This document shows, one piece after another, positions 49,172-56,369 of a stretch of DNA of 64,000 bases. Both the position numbers and the translations under genes were made by a program. The stretch is from contig CAZUSA010000002.1 in the NCBI GenBank assembly GCA_964622835.1, positions 1-64,000 on the forward strand, written 5' to 3'. This stretch comes from JABIKK01 sp964622835 (GTDB lineage: Archaea > Nanobdellota > Nanobdellia > SCGC-AAA011-G17 > UBA489). The notes beneath the pieces are model-generated. The model worked only from the letters and a program-made list of their open reading frames with translations, searched no databases and was not told the origin of the DNA. Every line of letters begins with the position of its first letter. Positions within the stretch are counted from its first letter, which is position 1.

Positions 49172-50040
49172 AGTTTTCTTACAATCACATAGCCCTTTAA
49201 ATTCTTTACGAGGTACTCTTGGGCTTTCTTTGTGAGTTCACCTGTCGTCAATAATAATGTAGGCATCTTCTTATCCTTACCCTTTTGATATGCTAACACA
49301 AGATCCTGATCGTTTATCTTCTTCTTATTCTTTCCACACACAAATAACGATAAAGGACCTAATTGTGAAGTAATAGTAACGATGCCTGTGCATTCACTGT
49401 TTTTTCGTACGACTTCTCTTTCATGCAACGTAATATTTTGTTGTGATAAATATTGTTGCACTGTATCACCAAACACATCAACCTTCGGTGCTTTCTTTGC
49501 CTTTGGTTGTATTGTCTTTTGTTCTTCTTGAACGGGTAACGGTTCTTGTTTTTTCACAATCACGGGTTGTTTAACAACAGGTTTTGCTTCAACAATTTCT
49601 TGATACAAATGCCATCGCCAACCAGGTTCGCTACCAACAGCAACAGGACGAGCAAAATCTTTCAAATTAGATAACGCAACGCGAATAACTGGTTCCGTTT
49701 CAGAAGCACGAATAACATTCTTTTCTTTCAACAATGTATACGCACGTTTTTCTGCCTCTGGCAAATAATTAAACAACACAGACAATTGTTCTTCTTGACC
49801 TTTAATATAATACACACGAGATCCACCAATCTTTGCATGAGATAATAACACTTTCTTAGATTCAAACAACTCAGATAAAACTGCACCAACAAAAAAAGAT
49901 TCTCTCTTAACACCTTCAGCAATTGTTACAGGAACAGATGGTCCTTTCTTTTGTAAAAACTCAAACACTTGCTTTCTTAAATTAGGCACAGGCTGTGCTG
50001 GAGATTCCACCGTCTTTTGAGCATTATTCCCTTCTAACAT
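49168..50040 (-). CDS. Winged-helix protein with a nuclease-like C-domain
   Basis: 290 aa. The N-terminal winged helix (about 20-75, 'LRKQVFEFLQKKGPSVPVTIAEGVKRESFFVGAVLSEL') resembles archaeal DNA-binding regulators. A low-complexity P/Q/K linker (155-185) precedes a domain (about 190-290) with a strand-helix pattern 'ECTGIVTITSQLGPLSLFVCG' and 'LVLAYQKGKDKKMPTLLLTTG', resembling restriction-endonuclease-like folds without obvious catalytic residues. ATG 50040 lies about 25 nt from a TATA at 50061-50070. Confidence 0.6.
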   Translation of the reverse strand: MLEGNNAQKTVESPAQPVPNLRKQVFEFLQKKGPSVPVTIAEGVKRESFFVGAVLSELFESKKVLLSHAKIGGSRVYYIKGQEEQLSVLFNYLPEAEKRAYTLLKEKNVIRASETEPVIRVALSNLKDFARPVAVGSEPGWRWHLYQEIVEAKPVVKQPVIVKKQEPLPVQEEQKTIQPKAKKAPKVDVFGDTVQQYLSQQNITLHEREVVRKNSECTGIVTITSQLGPLSLFVCGKNKKKINDQDLVLAYQKGKDKKMPTLLLTTGELTKKAQEYLVKNLKGYVIVRKL

Positions 50041-50058
50041 ATGCAAAACCACGTTAGA

Positions 50059-50087
50059 AACTATTTAAGGATTATTGCGTTACGGTC
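50059..50087 (+). repeat. 29-bp copy left of the gap
   Basis: Identical in sequence to 50188-50216 on the other side of the 100-N run. The most likely explanation is a contig-end overlap left in place. Confidence 0.95.
50061..50070 (-). promoter_or_regulatory. TATA box for the winged-helix gene
   Basis: CCTTAAATAG on the minus strand. It lies within the 29-bp segment that is duplicated across the scaffold gap, so the region upstream is uncertain. Confidence 0.45.
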
Positions 50088-50187
50088 NNNNNNNNNNNNN
50101 NNNNNNNNNNNNNNNNNNNNNNNNNNNNNNNNNNNNNNNNNNNNNNNNNNNNNNNNNNNNNNNNNNNNNNNNNNNNNNNNNNNNNNN
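50088..50187. other. Scaffold gap of exactly 100 N
   Basis: A round 100-N stretch is the usual placeholder for a gap of unknown size. The 29-bp repeat on both flanks suggests the real gap is negative or zero, and that endA and the winged-helix gene are separated by only a few tens of bases. Confidence 0.97.
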
Positions 50188-50216
50188 AACTATTTAAGGA
50201 TTATTGCGTTACGGTC
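50188..50216 (+). repeat. 29-bp copy right of the gap
   Basis: Same 29 bases as 50059-50087. Its last 8 nt overlap the 3' end of the endA gene. Confidence 0.95.
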
Positions 50217-50739
50217 GCTTCCACGCAACCTCATAATAGGTTACGGCGCCTTCATCGTCAACAACACCAATCAATAAGAGTTTTCTTGTCGAATGTGATA
50301 CACGATTCTTCGCAGAAAAGTCCTGCCACGTTAATGTCTTTGATTCATGAACAGGAAAAACAACCCATTTCGCATGGCCTTCACCAGGTTTAATACCTTT
50401 ATCATAGACACGAAAATCAGCACCAAACTTCAATGCTGTTTTAACGATATATCCTCGATCACGTAAATCTTTGAAAACAATAAATCGTGTAAGAAACTCT
50501 TTGTCAATCTTTTGTGCTTTTTTTATTAATGCCGTTGCATCTACTACTGTTTTACCAGAAAGAACAGATAATTTTCCTTGTTCAACTAAATAGACTGCTT
50601 CTAAGAATGAATAGACAACTTTGCCCTTTTGGTGTTCTCCTAACCGACTTTTTTCCACACCCAAAACAGCTTGTGGACTATCATCTGCAATAATCCGTTC
50701 TCCGACGAGCATTCCTGAAATGGTCTTTTTCACTGCCAT
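50209..50739 (-). CDS. endA: tRNA-splicing endonuclease EndA
   Basis: 176 aa (alpha4 or alpha2-type) that cuts bulge-helix-bulge introns. The catalytic triad is intact: Y112 in 'DFRVYDKG', H122 in 'GHAKWVVFPVHE' and K153 in 'STRKLLLIGVVDDEG'. ATG 50739 lies 25 nt from the TATA shared with rnz; the longer upstream reading is not needed. Its substrate in this window is the tRNA-Ile intron at 45865-45902. The 3' end abuts the scaffold gap repeat. Confidence 0.95.
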   Translation of the reverse strand: MAVKKTISGMLVGERIIADDSPQAVLGVEKSRLGEHQKGKVVYSFLEAVYLVEQGKLSVLSGKTVVDATALIKKAQKIDKEFLTRFIVFKDLRDRGYIVKTALKFGADFRVYDKGIKPGEGHAKWVVFPVHESKTLTWQDFSAKNRVSHSTRKLLLIGVVDDEGAVTYYEVAWKRP

Positions 50740-50759
50740 GTGTCGTTGTAACAGTGGCA

Positions 50760-50768
50760 TTTATAAAA
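50760..50768. promoter_or_regulatory. Shared TATA of endA and rnz
   Basis: TTTATAAAA with the palindromic core TTTATAAA centred at about 50764. The endA ATG (50739) and the rnz ATG (50790) are 25 and 26 nt away on opposite strands. Both transcripts would be leaderless. Confidence 0.6.
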
Positions 50769-50789
50769 GCGTTTGGGTCTGTGAGCACT

Positions 50790-51701
50790 ATGGCAAGCAT
50801 GCACGTTACCTTTTTGGGGACATCCTCAATGGTACCAACAAAAGACCGCAACCAAAGTGGCATTCTCATCGATTGTGGTGCAGAAAAAATCTTGGTTGAC
50901 TGTGGAGAAGGAACGCAGCGACAGCTTCGCGTTGCAGGCATAGCCCCTCCCAAAATTACACGTATCTTTATATCCCACTGGCATGGAGACCATGTGTTAG
51001 GTCTTGCTGGATTATTAGAAAATCTTGCAAAAAACTCTTTCATAAAAAAAGTAGCAATTTATGGAACAAAAGAAGTACAGCTTAAAGTTAATCAATTACT
51101 CCGAACGTTTAATTTAGATAAAAAAATACATGTTGATTTTACTGTGATTAAGAAAAGTGGAATCTTCTTACGAACAAAACATCATGAATACAGTGCAGCA
51201 TTCTTACTTCATAGTGTTCCTTGTTTAGGCTTTAGTGTTAAAGAAAAAGATACGTTAGTTATTGATAAAAAACAATTAAAGAAATACAAGTTACCGAATG
51301 GACCAATTATTGGTAAACTAAAAGAAAAGAAAAATATTACCTACAAAGGAAAAAGTATTTCATGGAAAAAAGTAACAACACCAAAACGTGGAAAGAAAGT
51401 TTCCGTCGTTCTCGATACAGGTATGTGTCCACGTGCAATCAAACTTGCTGATGACAGTGATATTTTCATTTGTGAATCAACATATCTCGCAGAAAAACAA
51501 GCGAACGCTAAACAATACAAACATTTGACATCAACAGATGCAGGCACCATAGCAAAAAAAGCAAAAGCACATCATTTAGTTATTACCCATTTTAGTCAAC
51601 GATACGATGAAGCAGCACTTAAACAAATGCAAAGAGAAGCAAAAAAAGTCTTTGGAAAAAAAGTAACCTGTGCTCACGATTTTTTAACAATTAGCGCCTA
51701 G
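50790..51701 (+). CDS. rnz: Ribonuclease Z (tRNA 3' endonuclease)
   Basis: 303 aa metallo-beta-lactamase fold enzyme that trims tRNA 3' ends. 'TFLGTSSMVPTKDRNQSGILIDCG' is the family N-terminus and H63-W-H-G-D-H68 the zinc motif. Later ligands are in 'LHSVPCLGF', 'VLDTGMCP' and 'LVITHFSQRY'. ATG 50790 is favoured by the shared TATA. It is divergent from endA and overlaps the convergent membrane gene by 11 nt. Confidence 0.95.
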   Translation: MASMHVTFLGTSSMVPTKDRNQSGILIDCGAEKILVDCGEGTQRQLRVAGIAPPKITRIFISHWHGDHVLGLAGLLENLAKNSFIKKVAIYGTKEVQLKVNQLLRTFNLDKKIHVDFTVIKKSGIFLRTKHHEYSAAFLLHSVPCLGFSVKEKDTLVIDKKQLKKYKLPNGPIIGKLKEKKNITYKGKSISWKKVTTPKRGKKVSVVLDTGMCPRAIKLADDSDIFICESTYLAEKQANAKQYKHLTSTDAGTIAKKAKAHHLVITHFSQRYDEAALKQMQREAKKVFGKKVTCAHDFLTISA

Positions 51702-52563
51702 CACGTTTTCTTGTTCGTTTACGCGTTGTCTTTTGTACACGTTTCTTGACAGCACGCTTCTTAGCAGGCGTACGTCTTTTAATAGCAGCACGCTTCTTTG
51801 ACGAAACAGATACTGCCTTCGGTAACGAACCAAAGACGTTAAAGACCAATAATGTTGACCATGCAGAGATCAATAAAACAACAAGTAAATACACCATAGA
51901 AAGATACGGTTCGCCAACACCTTCAGGTGTCAACCCCGTAACATACATCCACAACATATTTACAACAAAAATAATAGCAGCAGTACCAGCAACATGCCAT
52001 TTATGCCGTATGAATGCCTTTTTTGCTTCTTTGATAGCTTCAGAAGCAGATGTATTACCCATAAACAATACAGCTTCACGTATGAATAATGTTAATATAA
52101 CCAACAACACAAGAGCTATTGTTATGACCGATGCTATGAACGGAGAAAATGGTTCTATGAATGAATACACTATCAATGCAACAACCATCGTTAATAATAA
52201 AATAAGGAAATATAAAATCTTTAACATAATAACACGGGCATACCATGCTTTAGACGCCTTAAACGAAGTCACCAATAATGATTTTTTTTTGCCTATCGCT
52301 TCTTTAATCATGAATAACTTCCATGATTTTAATCGTGCACCAACAAAGAAGGTAACCAATGCAAGTAATGTAAGAGACACTAATAATTGTGCAAAATTAT
52401 TTTCAACATGAATAGGAAGTTCTTCAGGAGTAACTTCATTTATTCCAGTAAATGTTGCTAAAAAAAGAACTAAGAGACTTGCAATAATAAAAAAGAAAAC
52501 ATCAGGAATGATTAACCGAGGGTGCAATTGCCGACAACTCTTTTTTACTTCTTTCCAACACAT
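51691..52563 (-). CDS. Polytopic membrane protein with basic tail, unknown
   Basis: 290 aa. About six hydrophobic helices (from 'VFFFIIASLLVLFLATFTG' to 'YLLVVLLISAWSTLLVFNVFG') are followed by a 45-residue R/K/A/T-rich cytoplasmic tail (KRRTPAKKRAVKKRVQKTTRKRTRKRARR-like). The tail is like the H1-like basic proteins. No family is recognised. The gene is 2 nt from TFIIB's stop on the same strand. Confidence 0.65.
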   Translation of the reverse strand: MCWKEVKKSCRQLHPRLIIPDVFFFIIASLLVLFLATFTGINEVTPEELPIHVENNFAQLLVSLTLLALVTFFVGARLKSWKLFMIKEAIGKKKSLLVTSFKASKAWYARVIMLKILYFLILLLTMVVALIVYSFIEPFSPFIASVITIALVLLVILTLFIREAVLFMGNTSASEAIKEAKKAFIRHKWHVAGTAAIIFVVNMLWMYVTGLTPEGVGEPYLSMVYLLVVLLISAWSTLLVFNVFGSLPKAVSVSSKKRAAIKRRTPAKKRAVKKRVQKTTRKRTRKRARR

Positions 52564-52565
52564 GT

Positions 52566-53489
52566 TTATTCACTCTTCTTTTCAGGCTCTTTCTTCATCT
52601 TGTCCTTGAGGTTTAAACGTAAGAACAGTTCTTTATATCTGTTTCTAATCGTCACTTCTGTCACGCCAGCCACATCAGCAACTTCACGTTGTGTTCGCTT
52701 TTCATCATTCATCAATGCTGCAACATATAATGACGCTGCTGCAATACCTGTAGGACCACGACCAGAAGTTAAATCTGCTTTTTCTGCAGCTTCTAAGATT
52801 TCTACAGACTTTGATTGTGTTTCAGCACTTAATTTCAATGCAGAAGCAAATCGAGGAATGTAATCAACAGGATTTGATGGTAAAATACGAATACCTAATT
52901 CACGTGTGATGAAACGATAGGTCCTTCCCACTTCTTTCTTCTCAATACCTGACGCTTCGCTTAATTCATCTAATGTTCTTGGAATTTCATGTCTTCTACA
53001 TGCCGCATATAATGCACCAGCAACAACAGACTCCATAGAACGACCACGAACAAGACCACGCTGCACTGCTAATGTGTAAATCTTAGCTGCTTCTTCTTCA
53101 ACAGCCTTAGGTAACTTCAAATATGATGCAACACGTTTAAGTTCAGCTAATGCAAGTTTAAGATTACGTTCGATAGCCGTAGAAATTCTATATTGCCACT
53201 TCCGTAATCGAAGGAATTTATTCATTCCCTTGCCGTCTAATTGGAAAATATCTCCTCGTTGACCAATATCTGTTCCTAAACCACGATCATATCTAGTATA
53301 GGTCATGGGTGCACCCGTACGGCGACGCTTTTCTTGGTCGTTTTCGAATTCACGCCATTCTTGACCGAAATCAACCATACGTTCTTCAATTACAAGACCG
53401 CAACTTTTACATACTAATTCACCACGATCATGATCAGCTACTAAATTGGTAGAATTACACTCAGGACATTTCTTTGTTTTCTGTGGCAT
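52566..53489 (-). CDS. tfb: Transcription initiation factor TFIIB (TFB)
   Basis: 307 aa from ATG 53489. The zinc ribbon has C8-x2-C11 and C27-x2-C30. The B-reader/linker follows ('FGQEWREFENDQEKRRRTGAPMTYTRYDRGLGTDI'). Two cyclin repeats bind TBP and BRE ('SVVAGALYAACRRHEIPRTLDELSEASGI' and 'GIAAASLYVAALMNDEKRTQREVADVAGVTEVTIRNRYKEL'). A GGGGGAG ribosome site, 7-8 nt before, selects this start. Unlike many neighbours it has a leader of about 45 nt from a TATA near 53554-53565. Confidence 0.97.
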   Translation of the reverse strand: MPQKTKKCPECNSTNLVADHDRGELVCKSCGLVIEERMVDFGQEWREFENDQEKRRRTGAPMTYTRYDRGLGTDIGQRGDIFQLDGKGMNKFLRLRKWQYRISTAIERNLKLALAELKRVASYLKLPKAVEEEAAKIYTLAVQRGLVRGRSMESVVAGALYAACRRHEIPRTLDELSEASGIEKKEVGRTYRFITRELGIRILPSNPVDYIPRFASALKLSAETQSKSVEILEAAEKADLTSGRGPTGIAAASLYVAALMNDEKRTQREVADVAGVTEVTIRNRYKELFLRLNLKDKMKKEPEKKSE

Positions 53490-53553
53490 AGTCAAACTCC
53501 CCCTAGACGCCACCATAACTGTGTCAAAATTTATGGTTGTCAACAATAATAAT

Positions 53554-53565
53554 ACTTATAAACAG
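53554..53565 (-). promoter_or_regulatory. TATA box for tfb
   Basis: CTGTTTATAAGT on the minus strand, with the transcript starting near 53535 and a leader of about 45 nt containing the G-rich ribosome site. Confidence 0.5.
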
Positions 53566-53578
53566 AAAAGCGACTTTA

Positions 53579-53760
53579 GTAGTATATAAGGCTTTCTATA
53601 TTTTTGGTCGTTTATACTTCGCATGCGGGTGTGTAGAGCGATTTTGAGGGTCAAAAGGTTAAACATTTTGATGGATGGATAAAACCTAACGAATATTTAT
53701 TTTATAATCATTTCTTTTTCAAAACATTTACAGAAATTCCCACTCAACTGCTATTAAAAG
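53579..53760 (+). other. Spacer with an unassigned TATA (tfb/sigma-like gene)
   Basis: TATATAAGG at 53583-53590 points rightward but no convincing ORF follows within 40 nt; only a 19-codon frame begins at 53623. A weak inverted repeat TCAAAA/TTTTGA is at 53650-53672. This may be a small RNA or a regulatory region, but nothing proves it. Confidence 0.3.
53752..53760 (+). promoter_or_regulatory. TATA-like box of the sigma-like gene
   Basis: ATTAAAAGA lies about 25 nt before ATG 53779, fitting a leaderless mRNA from an archaeal promoter. Confidence 0.4.
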
Positions 53761-53778
53761 AAATAAATAATACAGTGG

Positions 53779-54294
53779 ATGACCTTTACTTTTGAAACAT
53801 ACCACCAACACCACGCACCAACCATTTATTCCACACTTCGTCGGAGAACACAAGAAGCAGATGCAGATGACATCCTTCAAGACATATCATTAAGTGTGTA
53901 CCAAGCACTCGAACGAGGATTTGTACCACGTAATCCCGAAGCATGGTTAGCGAGAATAAGACGAAACAAAACCATTGATTGGTTTCGACAAACAACAACA
54001 AGAAAACAACATGAACATCATGGGTTACTTGACGATGAAACAACATGGCTTTCTGTCATTGTAGAAGATCCTTTACTTGTAAAAGAACAAACTAATCAAA
54101 CAAGAGAGACTTATGAGTATGCACGTGATTTGTGTAATAACCTGCCAACAATTCAACAAGAAGCTGTCCTTTTACGACACTATGATGGTTTACAACCTTC
54201 AGCCATAGCAAAACAATTGAACATAACATCAAATAACGCACGCATACGCATTCATCGCGGACTCAAAACATTACGAGAAACATTACAAACATAA
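53779..54294 (+). CDS. Sigma-70 ECF-like protein
   Basis: 171 aa with the two-domain layout of bacterial ECF sigma factors. Region 2 (about 5-72) contains 'ADADDILQDISLSVYQALERGFVPRNPEAWLARIRRNKTIDWFRQ', matching the D-x-x-D-x-x-Q-D/E...F/W-L-x-x-I-x-R-N...D-x-x-R pattern. A linker (73-110) precedes region 4 (about 115-168), where 'LPTIQQEAVLLRHYDGLQPSAIAKQLNITSNNARIRIHRGLKTLRETL' is a helix-turn-helix. Archaeal RNA polymerase works with TBP/TFB, so its target is unclear; it diverges from tfb. Confidence 0.88.
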   Translation: MTFTFETYHQHHAPTIYSTLRRRTQEADADDILQDISLSVYQALERGFVPRNPEAWLARIRRNKTIDWFRQTTTRKQHEHHGLLDDETTWLSVIVEDPLLVKEQTNQTRETYEYARDLCNNLPTIQQEAVLLRHYDGLQPSAIAKQLNITSNNARIRIHRGLKTLRETLQT

Positions 54295-54325
54295 CACATA
54301 AAAAGAATATGGCATTACCAAAGAG

Positions 54326-54436
54326 ATGGTATGTGATCGCTGTAATACAGAACTAAGACAAGGAACATGTAAACTTGTTTGTAATAACTGTGGTCACAAA
54401 GTAGACTGTACCGAAGTAGGATTGTTTACTGAATAA
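54326..54436 (+). CDS. 36-aa zinc-ribbon protein
   Basis: M-V-C-D-R-C...C-x3-C-N-N-C form a compact ribbon (CDRC and CNNC pairs plus two further cysteines), ending 'HKVDCTEVGLFTE'. It starts 31 nt after the sigma-like gene's stop, on the same strand, so may be co-transcribed. Similar tiny zinc ribbons occur in many prokaryotes without known function. Confidence 0.6.
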   Translation: MVCDRCNTELRQGTCKLVCNNCGHKVDCTEVGLFTE

Positions 54437-54437
54437 C

Positions 54438-54746
54438 TTATAAAAAATTCCTTAGTGCTCGAGGACTTGTTGGACGCCGACTAATAGTTTTTTTACGAAA
54501 GGCCATCCCCTTTCTTGGCGCATTTCTACTTTTTACCAAACCATCCAACCCCTTAAAATGACCTTCACCTAAACGACACACAAGTATGCCCACACCGTTT
54601 CTTACAGGCTCTTGAGGTTCTGGTTTTGTAGGAGGAGTATTATCATAAGGTGTGACAACAGAAGTAGGTGCGTACACTCGTAAATAAGATATTTCTGCAT
54701 TATGTTCTTGCATTAAACTTAAACTTAAAACATATTCTGCTAACAT
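54438..54746 (-). CDS. Unrecognised 102-aa protein
   Basis: No family recognised. An N-terminal 'LAEYVLSLSLMQEHNAEI' helix is followed by a proline-rich middle ('TPPTKPEPQEPV') and a basic R/K/S end. ATG 54746 lies about 25 nt from a TTTAAATAG box at 54767-54775, a good sign of expression. It ends 1 nt from the zinc-ribbon gene (convergent). Confidence 0.5.
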   Translation of the reverse strand: MLAEYVLSLSLMQEHNAEISYLRVYAPTSVVTPYDNTPPTKPEPQEPVRNGVGILVCRLGEGHFKGLDGLVKSRNAPRKGMAFRKKTISRRPTSPRALRNFL

Positions 54747-54781
54747 ACACAAAAAAATAACTAGACCCTATTTAAAACTAT

Positions 54782-55246
54782 TTACTGTGAGGCTCTTGCT
54801 TCTCTCAATCGTGTAATATCGCCAATAACACCCTCATAAAAATCTTGCGGAATCATGCCAAGCATAATAGTACATGATCGACCCTGGCCTCTTTGTCCAA
54901 GATAGTTTTTACGAGCGAAAGCGTTAACTGTACTGCTAAGACCAACATCCCTCACATGTGCCACAATTCCTTGTTCAAGCGCTTCCAATGTTGGCGTGTT
55001 AACTTTCATCCAACGTAAATCAAAAGGCTTGCCCTGTTGTTCAAACACTTGTGCTGGAACTTCAACATCCATGCCCTCTTCAGCAACATACAATTTACCA
55101 TCTTGCAAGTGACGGTATAAATGTACTAAAGGTCTTTCTACAACAGTTCCACCAATATCTAAAGGAGCATCATTTCTTCCAATAAAAAAACCACCATTTG
55201 AACCACCACCAACGTTCCAATCATAACCGTTCACTAATTCAACCAC
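54782..55246 (-). CDS. Unrecognised 154-aa protein
   Basis: No family recognised. Soluble; glycine-rich 'WNVGGGSNGGFFIG' near the start, then mixed alpha/beta with 'PLVHLYRHLQDGKLYVAEEGMDVEVP' and one cysteine. The start is GTG at 55246, which overlaps the S8e stop (TAGTG) by one base, so it is coupled to a ribosomal gene. That position alone suggests a housekeeping role but gives no function. Confidence 0.55.
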   Translation of the reverse strand: MVELVNGYDWNVGGGSNGGFFIGRNDAPLDIGGTVVERPLVHLYRHLQDGKLYVAEEGMDVEVPAQVFEQQGKPFDLRWMKVNTPTLEALEQGIVAHVRDVGLSSTVNAFARKNYLGQRGQGRSCTIMLGMIPQDFYEGVIGDITRLREARASQ

Positions 55247-55629
55247 TATGCCTTCACCAAGACTGCATTTATTACACCTTCTTGGCCAGGACGAGAAACA
55301 ACACGTGCATTCCCTTTACCGGTCTTAACAATTGTTCCTTTCGTCATAATATTACGACGGACGTAATGACGATTTGCAGGATTTTCAACAACCGCTTCAA
55401 TTTTCTCTTGAGAATATTTCTTCGTTTTAGGATCAAATAAATTAACTGTTGCATCCATCACTGTAATACTTCGTGTACGACCACCAAGACCACGTAATAC
55501 CTTCGTAACACGTTTACCTACTTGTGTTAATGTCGGTGATCGAGCTAGCTCATATAATCGCTTCGTACGCCATGCAACATAGCGTCCGCCAGATGCCTTA
55601 CGCTTCGATCGATGTTGTGCAACTGCCAT
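55246..55629 (-). CDS. rps8e: Small ribosomal subunit protein eS8 (S8e)
   Basis: 127 aa. 'HRSKRKASGGRYVAWRTKRLYELARSPTLTQVGKRVTKVLRGLGGRTR' and 'VENPANRHYVRRNIMTKGTIVKTGKGNARVVSRPGQEGVINAVLV' are the archaeal S8e pattern. ATG 55629 is supported by a TATA (CTTAAAAACA at 55651-55660) about 26 nt away; a longer frame upstream has no S8e similarity. Confidence 0.94.
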   Translation of the reverse strand: MAVAQHRSKRKASGGRYVAWRTKRLYELARSPTLTQVGKRVTKVLRGLGGRTRSITVMDATVNLFDPKTKKYSQEKIEAVVENPANRHYVRRNIMTKGTIVKTGKGNARVVSRPGQEGVINAVLVKA

Positions 55630-55743
55630 ATAACCAGAGGATGAAAAAACTGTTTTTAAGCGTTTGGATTTAGGTAAAAGCCCATACACAAGCTTTAAAA
55701 ACCGTCTTCCAAGGCTAACATCAACCATTTGGGGGTTATTACC

Positions 55744-55968
55744 ATGGATATGAGCAGACCATTAGATTCGTTAAATAAAAGCCGCGACAAGCGCGTTATT
55801 ATCGAACTAAAAAACGGCAAACAATTCGTTGGCGTTCTTCGTTCTTTCGATATTCACATCAATACTGTTTTAGATGATGTTGAAGAATTAGAAGACGGAA
55901 AAACAACCAGGAAACTGGGCACAACGTTCATACGCGGCGATACGATTATTCTTATTACACCACAATGA
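55744..55968 (+). CDS. Lsm (Sm-like) protein
   Basis: 74 aa. 'PLDSLNKSRDKRVIIELKNGKQFVGVLRSFDIHINTVLDDVEEL' is Sm1 and 'GTTFIRGDTIILITPQ' Sm2. Archaeal Sm rings bind U-rich RNA. The start ATG 55744 follows GGGGGT by 8 nt. The stop overlaps the L37e ATG (ATGA). TATA TTTAAAAAC is at about 55694-55702. The SmAP-L37e pairing is common in archaea. Confidence 0.95.
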   Translation: MDMSRPLDSLNKSRDKRVIIELKNGKQFVGVLRSFDIHINTVLDDVEELEDGKTTRKLGTTFIRGDTIILITPQ

Positions 55969-56207
55969 AAGGAACCGCAGCAAAAGGATTAAAGCGAAAT
56001 AAGGGACGTTTACACATTCGTTGTCGACGATGTGGAAAAGCATCCTATCACAAAATTAAAAGTGAATGCAGTAGCTGTGGCTACGGCAACAGCGCTAAAC
56101 TACGACGTAACAACTGGCATAAAAAAGATGTTACAAAAGTCCGTATTGCTGCAAAGATTAATCAACATAGAAGTAAACGTAAGACAAACACGTTCAAGCT
56201 AGCATAA
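55965..56207 (+). CDS. rpl37e: Large ribosomal subunit protein eL37 (L37e)
   Basis: 80 aa zinc ribbon protein: 'LHIRCRRCGKASYHKIKSECSSCGYGNSAKLRRNNW', with C-x2-C pairs CRRC and CSSC. The C-terminal 20 residues are longer than the usual about 60-aa form. The start overlaps the Lsm gene by 4 nt. Confidence 0.95.
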   Translation: MKGTAAKGLKRNKGRLHIRCRRCGKASYHKIKSECSSCGYGNSAKLRRNNWHKKDVTKVRIAAKINQHRSKRKTNTFKLA

Positions 56208-56241
56208 AGCTTTTAATGGACTTCTCTATTGCAATTACCAC

Positions 56242-56325
56242 GTGGGAATGCCGGAGTGGTCAAACGGGCTGGGCTTAGGACCCAGTAGCTTAGTGCTTAC
56301 CTAGGTTCGAGTCCTAGTTCCCACA
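56242..56325 (+). tRNA. tRNA-Leu (TAG)
   Basis: 84 nt class II tRNA with a long variable arm. Acceptor GTGGGAA/TTCCCAC, anticodon stem CTGGG/CCCAG with loop CTTAGGA (TAG), T-loop TTCGAGT, discriminator A as expected for leucine. Confidence 0.94.
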
Positions 56326-56337
56326 GTTTTCTTCACA

Positions 56338-56347
56338 ACATTTAAAA
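56338..56347 (+). promoter_or_regulatory. TATA box of the DUF4349 gene
   Basis: ACATTTAAAAG lies about 26 nt before the GTG start at 56370; the transcript would be leaderless with a GTG start. Confidence 0.45.
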
Positions 56348-56369
56348 GTTAAGAAACAAGAGTAATACT

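Noticed and set aside
50041..50277. Open frame running across the N stretch
   Set aside because: It exists only because N positions cannot contain stops; flanks belong to the winged-helix promoter and endA.
51746..52411. Rightward frame of 221 codons opposite the membrane protein
   Set aside because: N/T-rich composition typical of the antisense of a hydrophobic protein; it lacks its own promoter.
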